Assembly: GCA_005502775.1 (NCBI GenBank)
Contig: SCNI01000003.1
Span: 62,001 to 126,000 of the forward strand
Direction of reading: 5' to 3'
DNA from: Microbacteriaceae bacterium 3FA27C10
GTDB taxonomy: Bacteria; Actinomycetota; Actinomycetes; Actinomycetales; Microbacteriaceae
DNA: 64,000 bases
Part shown: piece after piece, positions 35,218 to 42,427 of the stretch
Layout: every line of letters starts with the position of its first letter
Numbering within the stretch: the first letter of the stretch is position 1
Notes under the pieces: generated by a model
The model's database searches: none
The model's input: only the letters and a program-made list of their open reading frames with translations
What the model was told of the DNA's origin: nothing
Made by a program: the position numbers and the translations under genes

Positions 35218-36156
35218 TCAGAATCCGCGCGTGAGGGCGACGAGCTGCCACTGCCGCACGCGGCCGGGGCGGGTGGCTGCGCAGGTGGACAGCAGCGGCT
35301 CGGAGTGGGCTTCGGCGAGCTCGACCGTGATGGGGGCGCCGGGTTCGGCCAGGTCGGCCAGCGTCACGATCCAGCGTCCGTGACCGGCGCCACCGTCGTG
35401 CCACTCCTCGGAGAGCGGGGGATACGCGTCGACCCGGTCGTCGCCGAATCGCTCGCGCGCGTAGTGCTGCGCGGCCTGCACCGGATGCGTGAGCGAGCTG
35501 CGGCCGCGGAAGAACCGCTCCTCGACGCGGCCGGCCCGGTAGCTCATGGCGATGAGGGCGGCGTCGCCGTCGTCGACCCGGCCGTAGTAGAGGCCGTGCG
35601 GGAAGAAGATCATGGTACCGGCGAAGCGGTCGCCGCCGAGGTGCGAGCACTCCCAGGTCTCGTCGGGGAAGGCCCCGGCGAGCTGGGCGACGACCTGCCG
35701 GCCGCGCACGGCGCAGCACTGGTCGTGACGGGCGTGGGCGCAGACCGCGAAGACCGGGTCGTCGCTCGGTGTGCCCGTGGAACCGTCGAGCGGAACCTCG
35801 AGCAGTTGGCGCGGCTCGGCGACCTCGCCCCAGCGCACGGTCTCGTGCCCGGGCCGGCTGTCGACGAAAGCCCAGCGCCAGCGCCGCTGCACGCCGTCGA
35901 TGCGGCCGAGCCGCTCGGGGTGGCGGCCGGTGCGGCGGATGGCGAGCGGGCGCATCCCGGCTGCCTCGATGCGGTTGACCAGGGCGCGCCCCAGCTCCTC
36001 GTCGAACGGCGGGTCGAGCAGGGCGCGGGTTCCCCAGGCGCCTTCGTTCTCGACCAGGAACCACTGGAGTCCGCGCCCGCCGGTCGCCGCCAGCGGATCG
36101 TCACGCTCGCGCGAACGGTCGCTGCACGGCAGCCACTCCACGCCCACGTCGCTCAC
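35218..36156 (-). CDS. Sucrase/ferredoxin-like [2Fe-2S] protein
   Basis: 312 residues from a GTG with GGAGGGAGG just upstream. It fits the Sucrase/ferredoxin-like family (PF06999): the central FAVCAHARHDQCCAVRGRQVV is a thioredoxin-fold cysteine motif, followed by WECSHLGGDRFAGTMIFFPHGLYYGRV, which carries the His residues and another Cys. The name is historic; members are thought to bind an iron-sulfur cluster of thioredoxin-like type and their role is unclear. It lies 143 bp after the cupin gene on the same strand, but a long hairpin lies between them, so it is probably a separate unit. Confidence 0.83.
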   Translation of the reverse strand: MSDVGVEWLPCSDRSRERDDPLAATGGRGLQWFLVENEGAWGTRALLDPPFDEELGRALVNRIEAAGMRPLAIRRTGRHPERLGRIDGVQRRWRWAFVDSRPGHETVRWGEVAEPRQLLEVPLDGSTGTPSDDPVFAVCAHARHDQCCAVRGRQVVAQLAGAFPDETWECSHLGGDRFAGTMIFFPHGLYYGRVDDGDAALIAMSYRAGRVEERFFRGRSSLTHPVQAAQHYARERFGDDRVDAYPPLSEEWHDGGAGHGRWIVTLADLAEPGAPITVELAEAHSEPLLSTCAATRPGRVRQWQLVALTRGF

Positions 36157-36172
36157 GCGGGCCTCCCTCCGT

Positions 36173-36255
36173 CCAAAAACAAGGAGTTTCGGCCCGACAC
36201 GCCGGGGCGCGACGGATGCCCGGCGGCGCGTCGGAGATTGTCTCCTTGTTTTTGG
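36173..36255. repeat. Long inverted repeat between cupin and sucrase/ferredoxin genes
   Basis: CCAAAAACAAGGAG (36173-36186) and CTCCTTGTTTTTGG (36242-36255) are exact complements. The 55-base interior has a second, imperfect GC-rich stem. The T run at the arm end would allow termination on either strand. It may be a repeat element co-opted as a terminator. Confidence 0.7.
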
Positions 36256-36298
36256 GAGCACGGAGGGGGTGCGTGAGGGGGGAGGGAGAGGATCGGCA

Positions 36299-37654
36299 TC
36301 ACGCCGGGACCAGGATGCCCTCGCGGAGGAGGCGGCGGGCGACGACGACCGCGCTGGTGGGGTCGAGGCCGGGCAGCTCGGCCAGCGAGAGTTCGCCGCC
36401 CTCGTGCAGCCGGCGAACGGCCGATTCGGCCTCGGCGGGCAGGGAGACGGTCTTGGCGGCGGTGCGGATGCGCACGGTCTCGCCGTCGGGGGAGAGAAGC
36501 ACGGAGGCGTGCAGCGAGCCGCGCCAGCGCACGCGCGAGGCGGTGTCGAGCGCCGCGATGACGTCGACGGTCGCCAGCGGCGACACGGGCTCGGGGCGGG
36601 TGGCCGCGGCGAAGCGCGCCGCGAGGTGCGTCGAGACGGTGACGGACGCATCCGGCGAGGAGGCCGCCATCGAGGTGGCGGGCGAAGTGATCTCCGTCTC
36701 GCCCGTCGGTTCCGGGGCGGCGGCGTGCGCCCCACGCTGCGCACCGGATGACGTCGGGCCGGCCATCGCGGCGAACGCCTGCTGCAGCGCGGCGACCGTC
36801 TCGTCGACCACGGGGCGCAGCGCCTCGGGGTCGGAGAAGTCGAGGCCGGCCGGCAGCGACGAGCGCAGCGCGGCGACCTCGCCGAGCGAGCCGATCAGCG
36901 CCTGCACCACATCGGCACGGGTGTAGGCGGCCACGCCGATGGTCAGGTGCACGCTGGTGCCGCCGAGGGCTTCGGCCGAGTGGATCCAGCCGCGCGGAAG
37001 ATAGAGGGCGTCGCCGGGGCGGAACACCGCGTCGATCACCGGCTCGTGCCCGGCCGCCTCGGCCACGGCGGCGCGGTGGTCGCCCCAGGGCTGGTCGCGG
37101 AGCGGATCCGGATGCACCGGGGCGTGGATGCGCCAGTGCTTCTCTCCGGCGATCTGCAGCACGAACACGTCGTGCACGTCGTAGTGCGCATCGAAGCCGC
37201 GGGACGAAGCGGGCGTGATGTAGGCGTTCACCTGGATCGGGTGGCCCAGGTCGTCGACCAGGTGCCGGGTGAAGTCGATCAGCGGCGGCCAGGTGCGGTG
37301 CAGCCCCTGCAGCACGATCGTGGCACCGCCGGAGAACTCGGCGAGCACCTTCTCGGAGCTCACCTGGTCGCCCACTTCGGCGCCGAATCCGCCCGGCGCG
37401 GTGTACGACGACGGCGGCAGCACCGAGCCTTCGTGAGCCATCCGGATGAACGGGGTGCGGAGTCCGCGCTCGCTCACCAATTCGTCGACCGCGGCCTCGG
37501 TGATCAGATCGCGGAACCCTTCGGGCAGCGTGTCCGCGCGCGAGAGCAGAGGCTTGCGACCCCAGAACTCGCGGTCGAACTCCTCCGGAGCCACCGAGAT
37601 GCAGCGCGAGAGCGCGGGCCGGGTGGCCGGCCCGCGCTCGAAACCGGTCGTCAC
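36299..37654 (-). CDS. RoxA/YcfD-like cupin (JmjC) 2-oxoglutarate oxygenase
   Basis: 451 residues from a GTG that overlaps the repeat-peptide stop by 4 bp (GTGA). Cupin_4 (PF08007) domain: REFWGRKPLLSR near the N-terminus, FSGGATIVLQGLHRTWPP, the iron ligands HYD in GFDAHYDVHDVFVLQIAGEKHWRIH, and the distal His in GDALYLPRGWIHSAEA. A C-terminal winged-helix region (HEGGELSLAELPGLDPTSAV) matches the RoxA layout. Known members hydroxylate Arg or His of ribosomal proteins. Coupling to an Asp/Gly/His repeat peptide suggests that the peptide, not the ribosome, is the substrate; this is inference. A linker at about 315-350 (Ala/Ser/Thr/Pro) is unusual. Confidence 0.85.
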   Translation of the reverse strand: MTTGFERGPATRPALSRCISVAPEEFDREFWGRKPLLSRADTLPEGFRDLITEAAVDELVSERGLRTPFIRMAHEGSVLPPSSYTAPGGFGAEVGDQVSSEKVLAEFSGGATIVLQGLHRTWPPLIDFTRHLVDDLGHPIQVNAYITPASSRGFDAHYDVHDVFVLQIAGEKHWRIHAPVHPDPLRDQPWGDHRAAVAEAAGHEPVIDAVFRPGDALYLPRGWIHSAEALGGTSVHLTIGVAAYTRADVVQALIGSLGEVAALRSSLPAGLDFSDPEALRPVVDETVAALQQAFAAMAGPTSSGAQRGAHAAAPEPTGETEITSPATSMAASSPDASVTVSTHLAARFAAATRPEPVSPLATVDVIAALDTASRVRWRGSLHASVLLSPDGETVRIRTAAKTVSLPAEAESAVRRLHEGGELSLAELPGLDPTSAVVVARRLLREGILVPA

Positions 37655-37908
37655 GCCGAGCCGTCGGCCCCGCCGTCGTGCCCCCCGGGGTTGGCGCCGC
37701 CGTCGGCGGTCCCTTCCCTGTCGTCGGCCGAGCCGTCGGCCCCGCCGTCGTGGCCGTCGGGGTTCGCCCCGCCGTCGGCCGTGCCTTCGCCGCCCGCGGC
37801 CGAGCCGTCGGCCCCGCCGTCGTGGCCACCCGGGTTCGCTCCGCCGTCGGCGGTTCCTTCGCCGCCCGCGGCCGTGTCGGTCGTGATGTCGTCGTCGTCG
37901 ATTGCCAT
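37651..37908 (-). CDS. 85-residue tandem-repeat peptide, candidate precursor for the cupin oxygenase
   Basis: The ATG at 37908 has GGAG five bases upstream. After a short acidic leader MAIDDDDITTDTAA come three near-identical 24-residue repeats (residues 15-38, 39-62, 63-85), each containing EGTADGGANP, one variable residue, then GHDGGADGSA. The peptide has no Cys, no aromatic residue and one His per repeat. It ends inside the start codon of the cupin gene, so the two are translationally coupled. No known family was recognised. A multi-core RiPP-type precursor, hydroxylated on His, Asn or Asp, is the favoured reading; a simple low-complexity protein cannot be excluded. Confidence 0.75.
   Translation of the reverse strand: MAIDDDDITTDTAAGGEGTADGGANPGGHDGGADGSAAGGEGTADGGANPDGHDGGADGSADDREGTADGGANPGGHDGGADGSA
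37654..37866. repeat. Three tandem 72-bp repeats inside the peptide gene
   Basis: Units at 37795-37866, 37723-37794 and 37654-37722 (the last one codon short), in frame, differing at few positions (for example Gly or Asp before GHDGG). The near identity suggests recent unit duplication. Confidence 0.8.
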
Positions 37909-38119
37909 CTGATCTCCAATCACCGGCGGCCCGATGCCGTCGCTCGAAGCGTACGCCCGACCTCCGACGGCGCGCATCCTCTCCTCGTCGCAATTCGGAC
38001 CCGGTGGCCTCGGTGACGGGACCAAGGACCCGAGACGACCTCCGCTCTGGTGGCAAATTCGTTCTCGACACGCGCAGGCCCACCACCGGGCCGGCCCCCG
38101 CAGATCGAAGGAAGTCCTC

Positions 38120-39130
38120 ATGAAAGCCGCCGTCGTCTCGTCGTTCACGTCCCCGCTCGAAGTCTGCGAACGGGACATCCCGGAGCCCGGAGAAGGGCAG
38201 GTGCTGGTTCGTCTCGAGACCTGCGGTCTGTGCCACACCGACATCCACGCTGCTCACGGGGACTGGCCGGTGAAGCCGGCTCTGCCCTTCGTTCCCGGTC
38301 ATGAGGGCGTCGGCATCGTGGAGAAACTCGGTGCCGGGGTGACGGATCGCGCCGTCGGGGAGCGGGTGGCCATTCCGTGGCTCGGCTATGCCTGCGGGGA
38401 ATGCCGCTACTGCATCGACGGGCGGGAGACTCTCTGCGAGCAGCAGCTGAACAGCGGCTACTCCGTCGACGGGGCGTTCGCCGAGTACGCCGTGGCCAGC
38501 GCGCGCTTCGTGGTGCCCGTGCCTGAGGGAATCACTTCGCTGGATGCCGCGCCGCTGACCTGCGCCGGCGTCACGACCTACAAGGCGCTCAAGGTGGCCC
38601 GGATCGTTCCGAGCGAGAACGTGGCCGTCTTCGGCATCGGCGGACTCGGGCACCTAGCGGTGCAGTACGCCCGCATCCTGGGCGGGTCGGTGATCGCCGT
38701 GGATGTGGAGGGCCCCAAGCTCGAGCTCGCGCGCGAGCTGGGTGCCGACCATCTGGTCAACGCCGCGGAGGTCGACCCGGTCGAGGCGATCAGGGCGGTC
38801 GGCGGAGCAGACGTCGCCGTGGTGCTGGCTGCGTCACCGCGCGTCTTCGAGCAGGCGTTCGCGTCGCTCAACCGTGGGGGCAGGCTGATCTGTGTCGCTC
38901 TGCCGGCCGAACAGGAGATGAGCATCTCCATCTTCGAGACCGTGTTGAAGGGCATCTCGGTGATCGGCTCGATCGTGGGCACGCGTCAGGACCTCGCGGA
39001 GGTCTTCGCCCTGCACGCGGCCGGGCGCACGAAGATCATCGCAGAGGGCCGCGCCCTCGAGGACGTCAACGATGCCATCGCCGAGGTGCTCTCCGGCAAA
39101 GTGCTGGCCCGCCTGGTCTTCGAGTACTGA
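38120..39130 (+). CDS. adhP: Zinc-dependent alcohol dehydrogenase (AdhP type)
   Basis: 336 residues; ATG at 38120 with AAGGAAG upstream. MDR family with both zinc sites: catalytic CGLCHTDIH and GHEGVGIV, structural CGECRYCIDGRETLC (four Cys). The Rossmann motif is GIGGLGHLAVQYA, and the acidic residue in VIAVDVEGPKLELA favours NAD over NADP. It interconverts primary alcohols and aldehydes in the cytoplasm. It is divergent from the repeat-peptide gene across a 211-bp region in which no clear operator was found. Confidence 0.93.
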   Translation: MKAAVVSSFTSPLEVCERDIPEPGEGQVLVRLETCGLCHTDIHAAHGDWPVKPALPFVPGHEGVGIVEKLGAGVTDRAVGERVAIPWLGYACGECRYCIDGRETLCEQQLNSGYSVDGAFAEYAVASARFVVPVPEGITSLDAAPLTCAGVTTYKALKVARIVPSENVAVFGIGGLGHLAVQYARILGGSVIAVDVEGPKLELARELGADHLVNAAEVDPVEAIRAVGGADVAVVLAASPRVFEQAFASLNRGGRLICVALPAEQEMSISIFETVLKGISVIGSIVGTRQDLAEVFALHAAGRTKIIAEGRALEDVNDAIAEVLSGKVLARLVFEY

Positions 39131-39133
39131 CCC

Positions 39134-39175
39134 GCCGGGCGAGGCCCGCCGGGCGAGGCCCGCCGGGCCAGGCCT
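39134..39175. repeat. Short GC-rich direct repeats after adhP
   Basis: Three copies of a 14-bp unit CCCGCCGGGCGAGG (the third has CCAGG at its end) directly after the adhP stop. They can pair locally and may serve as a terminator. Confidence 0.5.
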
Positions 39176-39274
39176 GGGGATCGCCCGTCACGCAGCACGG
39201 CGCCCCGGGCTCCCGTTCTGTCTCCCTTGTTAGGATTCGACGCAGGAGCAGTGCAGATCGGCCGGGGGAGGGCG

Positions 39275-40243
39275 ATGCGCCGGGCAGGGGAATGGCTCGA
39301 ACGGCGATCCGTGCCGCCCTTCGCCTGGGTCACCGCGGCGGCCGGCGCCGTCATCGCGGCCAGCGGGCTCCTGGATGCGGTCACCTCCACCGGTGATCCG
39401 CTCGGAAGCGGATGGACCTGGTTCTGGGTCGCGGTGACCGTGGTGCTCGCCGGCACCCCGATCGCGCTCGGCATCCGCTTCGTGCACTGGGTCGGCCTGG
39501 TGGGCGTCAGTGTCTTCTTCGTCGTCACGTCGCTGCAGATGTCCCTCTCGACCGCGCCGGTCGGATCGGTGAACAACATCGTGCTCTACCCGATGCTCGC
39601 CTGCTACCTGGGGTGGTTCTACCGGAGGTGGGTCGCGCGTGCGGTCACCGGGGGCGCGTTCGCGCTCTCGTTCGCCGCGATCATCCTGAATCCGTTCGAC
39701 GCGGTGCTTCTCACCTGGGTCAACATCCTGCTCGCTTCGGTGTTCTGCCTCGAGGCGGCGGGCTACCTCCGCAGCCGCCTGGACCGTGAGATCACCACCG
39801 ACCCGCTCACCGGGCTGCTCAACCGCTCCGGCCTCGACGCCCGCATCGACCTGGAGCTCGGCCGGGCGGCACGCACCGCGCAACCCGTGACGGTGGTGAT
39901 CGTCGACCTGGACGACTTCAAGAAGATCAACGACGAACGAGGACACGCGGCCGGGGATCATCTGCTGGTGGAGTTCGCCGCCTCCTTGCGCGAGCACACC
40001 CGGCCGTACGACGTGGTCGCGCGCATCGGCGGTGACGAGTTCCTGCTCGTGCTGCCCGCCACCACCGACCAGCAGGCCCTCGAACTGATCGACCGGCTGC
40101 ACGCCTCGACGCCCGAACGCTGGTCGTTCGGCCTCGCCGTGGCGGAGCCGGACGACACCGCCCATTCCATCCGCGACCGCGCCGACCAGCGTCTCTACGC
40201 GCACAAGGCGTCGCGCAAGCAGAACCCCTTCGGCACGTCGTAG
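39275..40243 (+). CDS. Membrane-bound diguanylate cyclase (GGDEF)
   Basis: 322 residues; ATG at 39275 after GGGGAGG, chosen over starts at 39227 and 39251. About six membrane helices (residues 15-155) form a sensor part without a recognised domain. The GGDEF domain (about 165-315) has DPLTGLLNRSG, VDLDDFKKINDERGHAAGDHLL and the intact active site GGDEF; RPYD five residues before it is the RxxD inhibitory site for c-di-GMP. It should make c-di-GMP from two GTP with product feedback. No EAL domain or c-di-GMP effector lies nearby. Confidence 0.93.
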   Translation: MRRAGEWLERRSVPPFAWVTAAAGAVIAASGLLDAVTSTGDPLGSGWTWFWVAVTVVLAGTPIALGIRFVHWVGLVGVSVFFVVTSLQMSLSTAPVGSVNNIVLYPMLACYLGWFYRRWVARAVTGGAFALSFAAIILNPFDAVLLTWVNILLASVFCLEAAGYLRSRLDREITTDPLTGLLNRSGLDARIDLELGRAARTAQPVTVVIVDLDDFKKINDERGHAAGDHLLVEFAASLREHTRPYDVVARIGGDEFLLVLPATTDQQALELIDRLHASTPERWSFGLAVAEPDDTAHSIRDRADQRLYAHKASRKQNPFGTS

Positions 40244-40273
40244 CAGGGTTGCTCAGCCGCTTCCTTCTCCCGG

Positions 40274-40605
40274 TCAGGCCTGAACGGTGGGGTCGCTATT
40301 GGGTGTGGGGCTGTGCTTCTTCCGCGGGGAGCGGTCGATGTAGACCTTGCCCTTGACGAAGACGATCGCGATGAGAGCGGCGAGGATGTAGACGTAGTCG
40401 AAGATCGAGCCGATCGCCAGCAGGCCGACGTCGCCCTGGGTGCTGCCGTGGGCGTCGATGCCTCCGGCCGCCAGGAAGGTGACCGGGTCGGTGGCCGCGT
40501 GAAGCAGGATCGCCCAGACGATGCGCCCGGTGGCGATCATCGAGAGGCACATCATCGCGCCGAAGCCGAAGGTGTAGACGACGGTGATGAGCACGGTGGC
40601 TTGCG
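40274..40605 (-). pseudogene. C-terminal fragment of a CPBP-family intramembrane protease
   Basis: The minus strand encodes VLITVVYTFGFGAMMCLSM, then ATGRIVWAILLHAATDPVTF and a last helix, then a basic tail. This matches the last third of CPBP (CAAX protease/bacteriocin-processing) proteins, including the HxxxD-like end motif, but the EExxxR and FxxxH catalytic blocks that should precede it are absent; upstream lies the promoter of the divergent MDR gene. An internal GTG at 40596 could start a short peptide, but a 5'-deleted remnant is the better reading. Confidence 0.6.
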
Positions 40606-40690
40606 GATTGCCCGGACAGGATGTTGACGCTGTGCAGCGCACGACGAGGTGATCCTGGGCTTCCGTGACGCGGAAGGCCCGGAGCGGACG

Positions 40691-40696
40691 TAGCCT
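40691..40696 (+). promoter_or_regulatory. -10 box for leaderless MDR reductase mRNA
   Basis: TAGCCT, six bases before the ATG at 40703. Confidence 0.5.
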
Positions 40697-40702
40697 GGAA
40701 GC

Positions 40703-41680
40703 ATGCTCGCTCTCACCCACGCCACCTTCGGCGAAGCCACCGACGTCCTCGAAGTCACCGACCGCCCGCTCCCGGAGCCCGGCCCCGGCGAGGTGCGCGT
40801 GCGCACGGTGCTCTCGCCCATCCACAACCACGACCTGTGGACCATCCGCGGCACCTACGGCTTCAAGCCCGAGCTGCCGGCCGCATCCGGCACCGAGGCG
40901 GTCGGCGTGGTCGATGCGCTCGGCGAGGGCGTGACCTCCTTGCAGCCGGGGCAGCGCGTCGCCACGGGCGGCACCTTCGGGGTGTGGGCCCAGTACTTCG
41001 TGGCCAAGGCAGCAGGGCTCATCCCGGTGCCCGACGGCATCGCCGACGAGACCGCCGCGCAGCTCATCTCGATGCCCTTCAGCGCGCTCAGCCTGCTCGA
41101 CACCCTCGACGTCGAGTCGGGCGACTGGATCGTGCAGAACACCGCCAACGGCGCGGTCGGCCGCCTCGTCGCCCAGTTCGCCGCCCACCGCGGAGTGCGC
41201 GTGCTCGGCCTGGTGCGGCGCGACGCCGGGGTCGACGAGCTCGCGGCCATCGGCATCCACGACGTGGTCTCCACCGAGAAGGACGGCTGGCAGGATGCCG
41301 CGGCGGCGGTGCTGGCCGGGGGGAGCCCGAAGGCGGCGGTCGACTCGGTCGGCGGCAGCTCGGCCGCCGACCTGCTCGGACTGTTGGGGGAGGGAGGCAC
41401 CCTCTGGTCGTTCGGCGCGATGGGATCGGGCGACCTCCAGATTCCCTCGGGCGCCCTCATCTTCAAGGACGTCACGGTGAAGGGCTTCTGGGGCAGCCGC
41501 GTGAGCCGCGAGATGGATGCCGCCAAGCGAGGCGCGCTATTCGGCGAGCTGCTCCAGCGCATCGGCTCGGGCGAGGTCGAACTTCCGGTCGAGGCGGTGT
41601 TCTCGTTCGAGGACGCGCAGAAGGCTGCGGCGGCCAGCGCCGTCCCCGGTCGTGTCGGCAAGGTGCTCCTCCGCTTCTGA
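40703..41680 (+). CDS. MDR-family zinc-free quinone/enoyl reductase
   Basis: 325 residues. Medium-chain dehydrogenase/reductase without zinc ligands: the catalytic-type Cys is absent (SPIHNHDLWTIRGTYGF). The nucleotide-binding stretch is NTANGAVGRLVAQFAAHRGVRVLGLVRR, resembling mitochondrial-type trans-2-enoyl-CoA reductases and quinone oxidoreductases. The dinucleotide motif with Asn-Gly-Ala-Val-Gly and the following Arg residues favours NADPH. It is monocistronic; TAGCCT six bases before the ATG suggests a leaderless mRNA, although GGAAG could act as a close ribosome site. The substrate is unknown. Confidence 0.88.
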   Translation: MLALTHATFGEATDVLEVTDRPLPEPGPGEVRVRTVLSPIHNHDLWTIRGTYGFKPELPAASGTEAVGVVDALGEGVTSLQPGQRVATGGTFGVWAQYFVAKAAGLIPVPDGIADETAAQLISMPFSALSLLDTLDVESGDWIVQNTANGAVGRLVAQFAAHRGVRVLGLVRRDAGVDELAAIGIHDVVSTEKDGWQDAAAAVLAGGSPKAAVDSVGGSSAADLLGLLGEGGTLWSFGAMGSGDLQIPSGALIFKDVTVKGFWGSRVSREMDAAKRGALFGELLQRIGSGEVELPVEAVFSFEDAQKAAAASAVPGRVGKVLLRF

Positions 41681-41725
41681 TCCGGAGCGCCGCTCGCCGA
41701 CCGCACTCGCGCCCGTGACGGACGG

Positions 41726-42427
41726 TCAGCGCCGCCAGCGGTACTCGAACTCGGGGCGCCCGGGCTGACCGTAGCGCGGCGAGCGTTCGACGGTTCCCGA
41801 GGCGGCGAGGTTCTCGAGGTAACGGCGGGCGGTCACCCGCGAGAGCCGGAGCCCGCTCGCGATCTCACTGGCCGAGAGCGCCGCCTCGGTGGCGCGCAGG
41901 GCCGCGATGATGCTCGCGCGCGTGTCGGGGGCGAGGCCCTTGTCCAGCACCGGCGTCGATTCCGTGCGCAGGTTCGCGAACGACTGGTCGACGTCGTCCT
42001 GCGTGGTCACGCCCTCGACGTCGCCGAGACCGGAGCGGAAGGCCCGGTAGCCGTTGAGCTTCTCCGCGAACACGGGGAAGGTGAACGGCTTGATCAGGTA
42101 TTGCACGATGCCGAGCGACACCGCGGAGCGCACCACGGCGATGTCCCGCACGGCGGTCACCGCGATCACGTCCACGTCGATCCCCGCCGATCGGAGATGC
42201 CGGCAGAGCTCGATGCCGTGCACGTCGGGCAGATTCATGTCGAGCAGCACGAGGTCGATCCGGCGCGTGCCCGAGGGGCCGGCGGATTCCTGCAGCAGCC
42301 GCACCGCCTGCGTCCCGTTCCCCGCGATCCCGCCCACCTCGAAGCCCTCGAGCCGCGCGAGGTAGGCGGCATGCGCCTCCGCGGTGATCGGCTCGTCGTC
42401 GACCACCAGCACCCGGAGCGGATTCAT
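41726..42427 (-). CDS. Response regulator, CitB/DcuR type
   Basis: 233 residues. The N-terminal receiver has VLVVDDEPITAEAH, phospho-acceptor Asp in LVLLDMNLPDVHG, VIAVTA and the Lys in YLIKPF. The C-terminal winged-helix-like domain (about 170-230; LSASEIASGLRLSRVTARRYLENL) is the CitB/DcuR type. The ATG overlaps the kinase stop (ATGA), so the two are coupled. The family controls uptake and use of C4-dicarboxylates or citrate, and the divergent dctA-type gene is the obvious target. Confidence 0.92.
   Translation of the reverse strand: MNPLRVLVVDDEPITAEAHAAYLARLEGFEVGGIAGNGTQAVRLLQESAGPSGTRRIDLVLLDMNLPDVHGIELCRHLRSAGIDVDVIAVTAVRDIAVVRSAVSLGIVQYLIKPFTFPVFAEKLNGYRAFRSGLGDVEGVTTQDDVDQSFANLRTESTPVLDKGLAPDTRASIIAALRATEAALSASEIASGLRLSRVTARRYLENLAASGTVERSPRYGQPGRPEFEYRWRR

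Noticed and set aside
37654-37866. Regular 72-bp repeats as a possible CRISPR array
   Set aside because: Repeats are contiguous without spacers and code in frame for the peptide.
39134-39175. 14-bp direct repeats as a CRISPR or attachment site
   Set aside because: Too short, contiguous and GC-only; no integrase or tRNA nearby.
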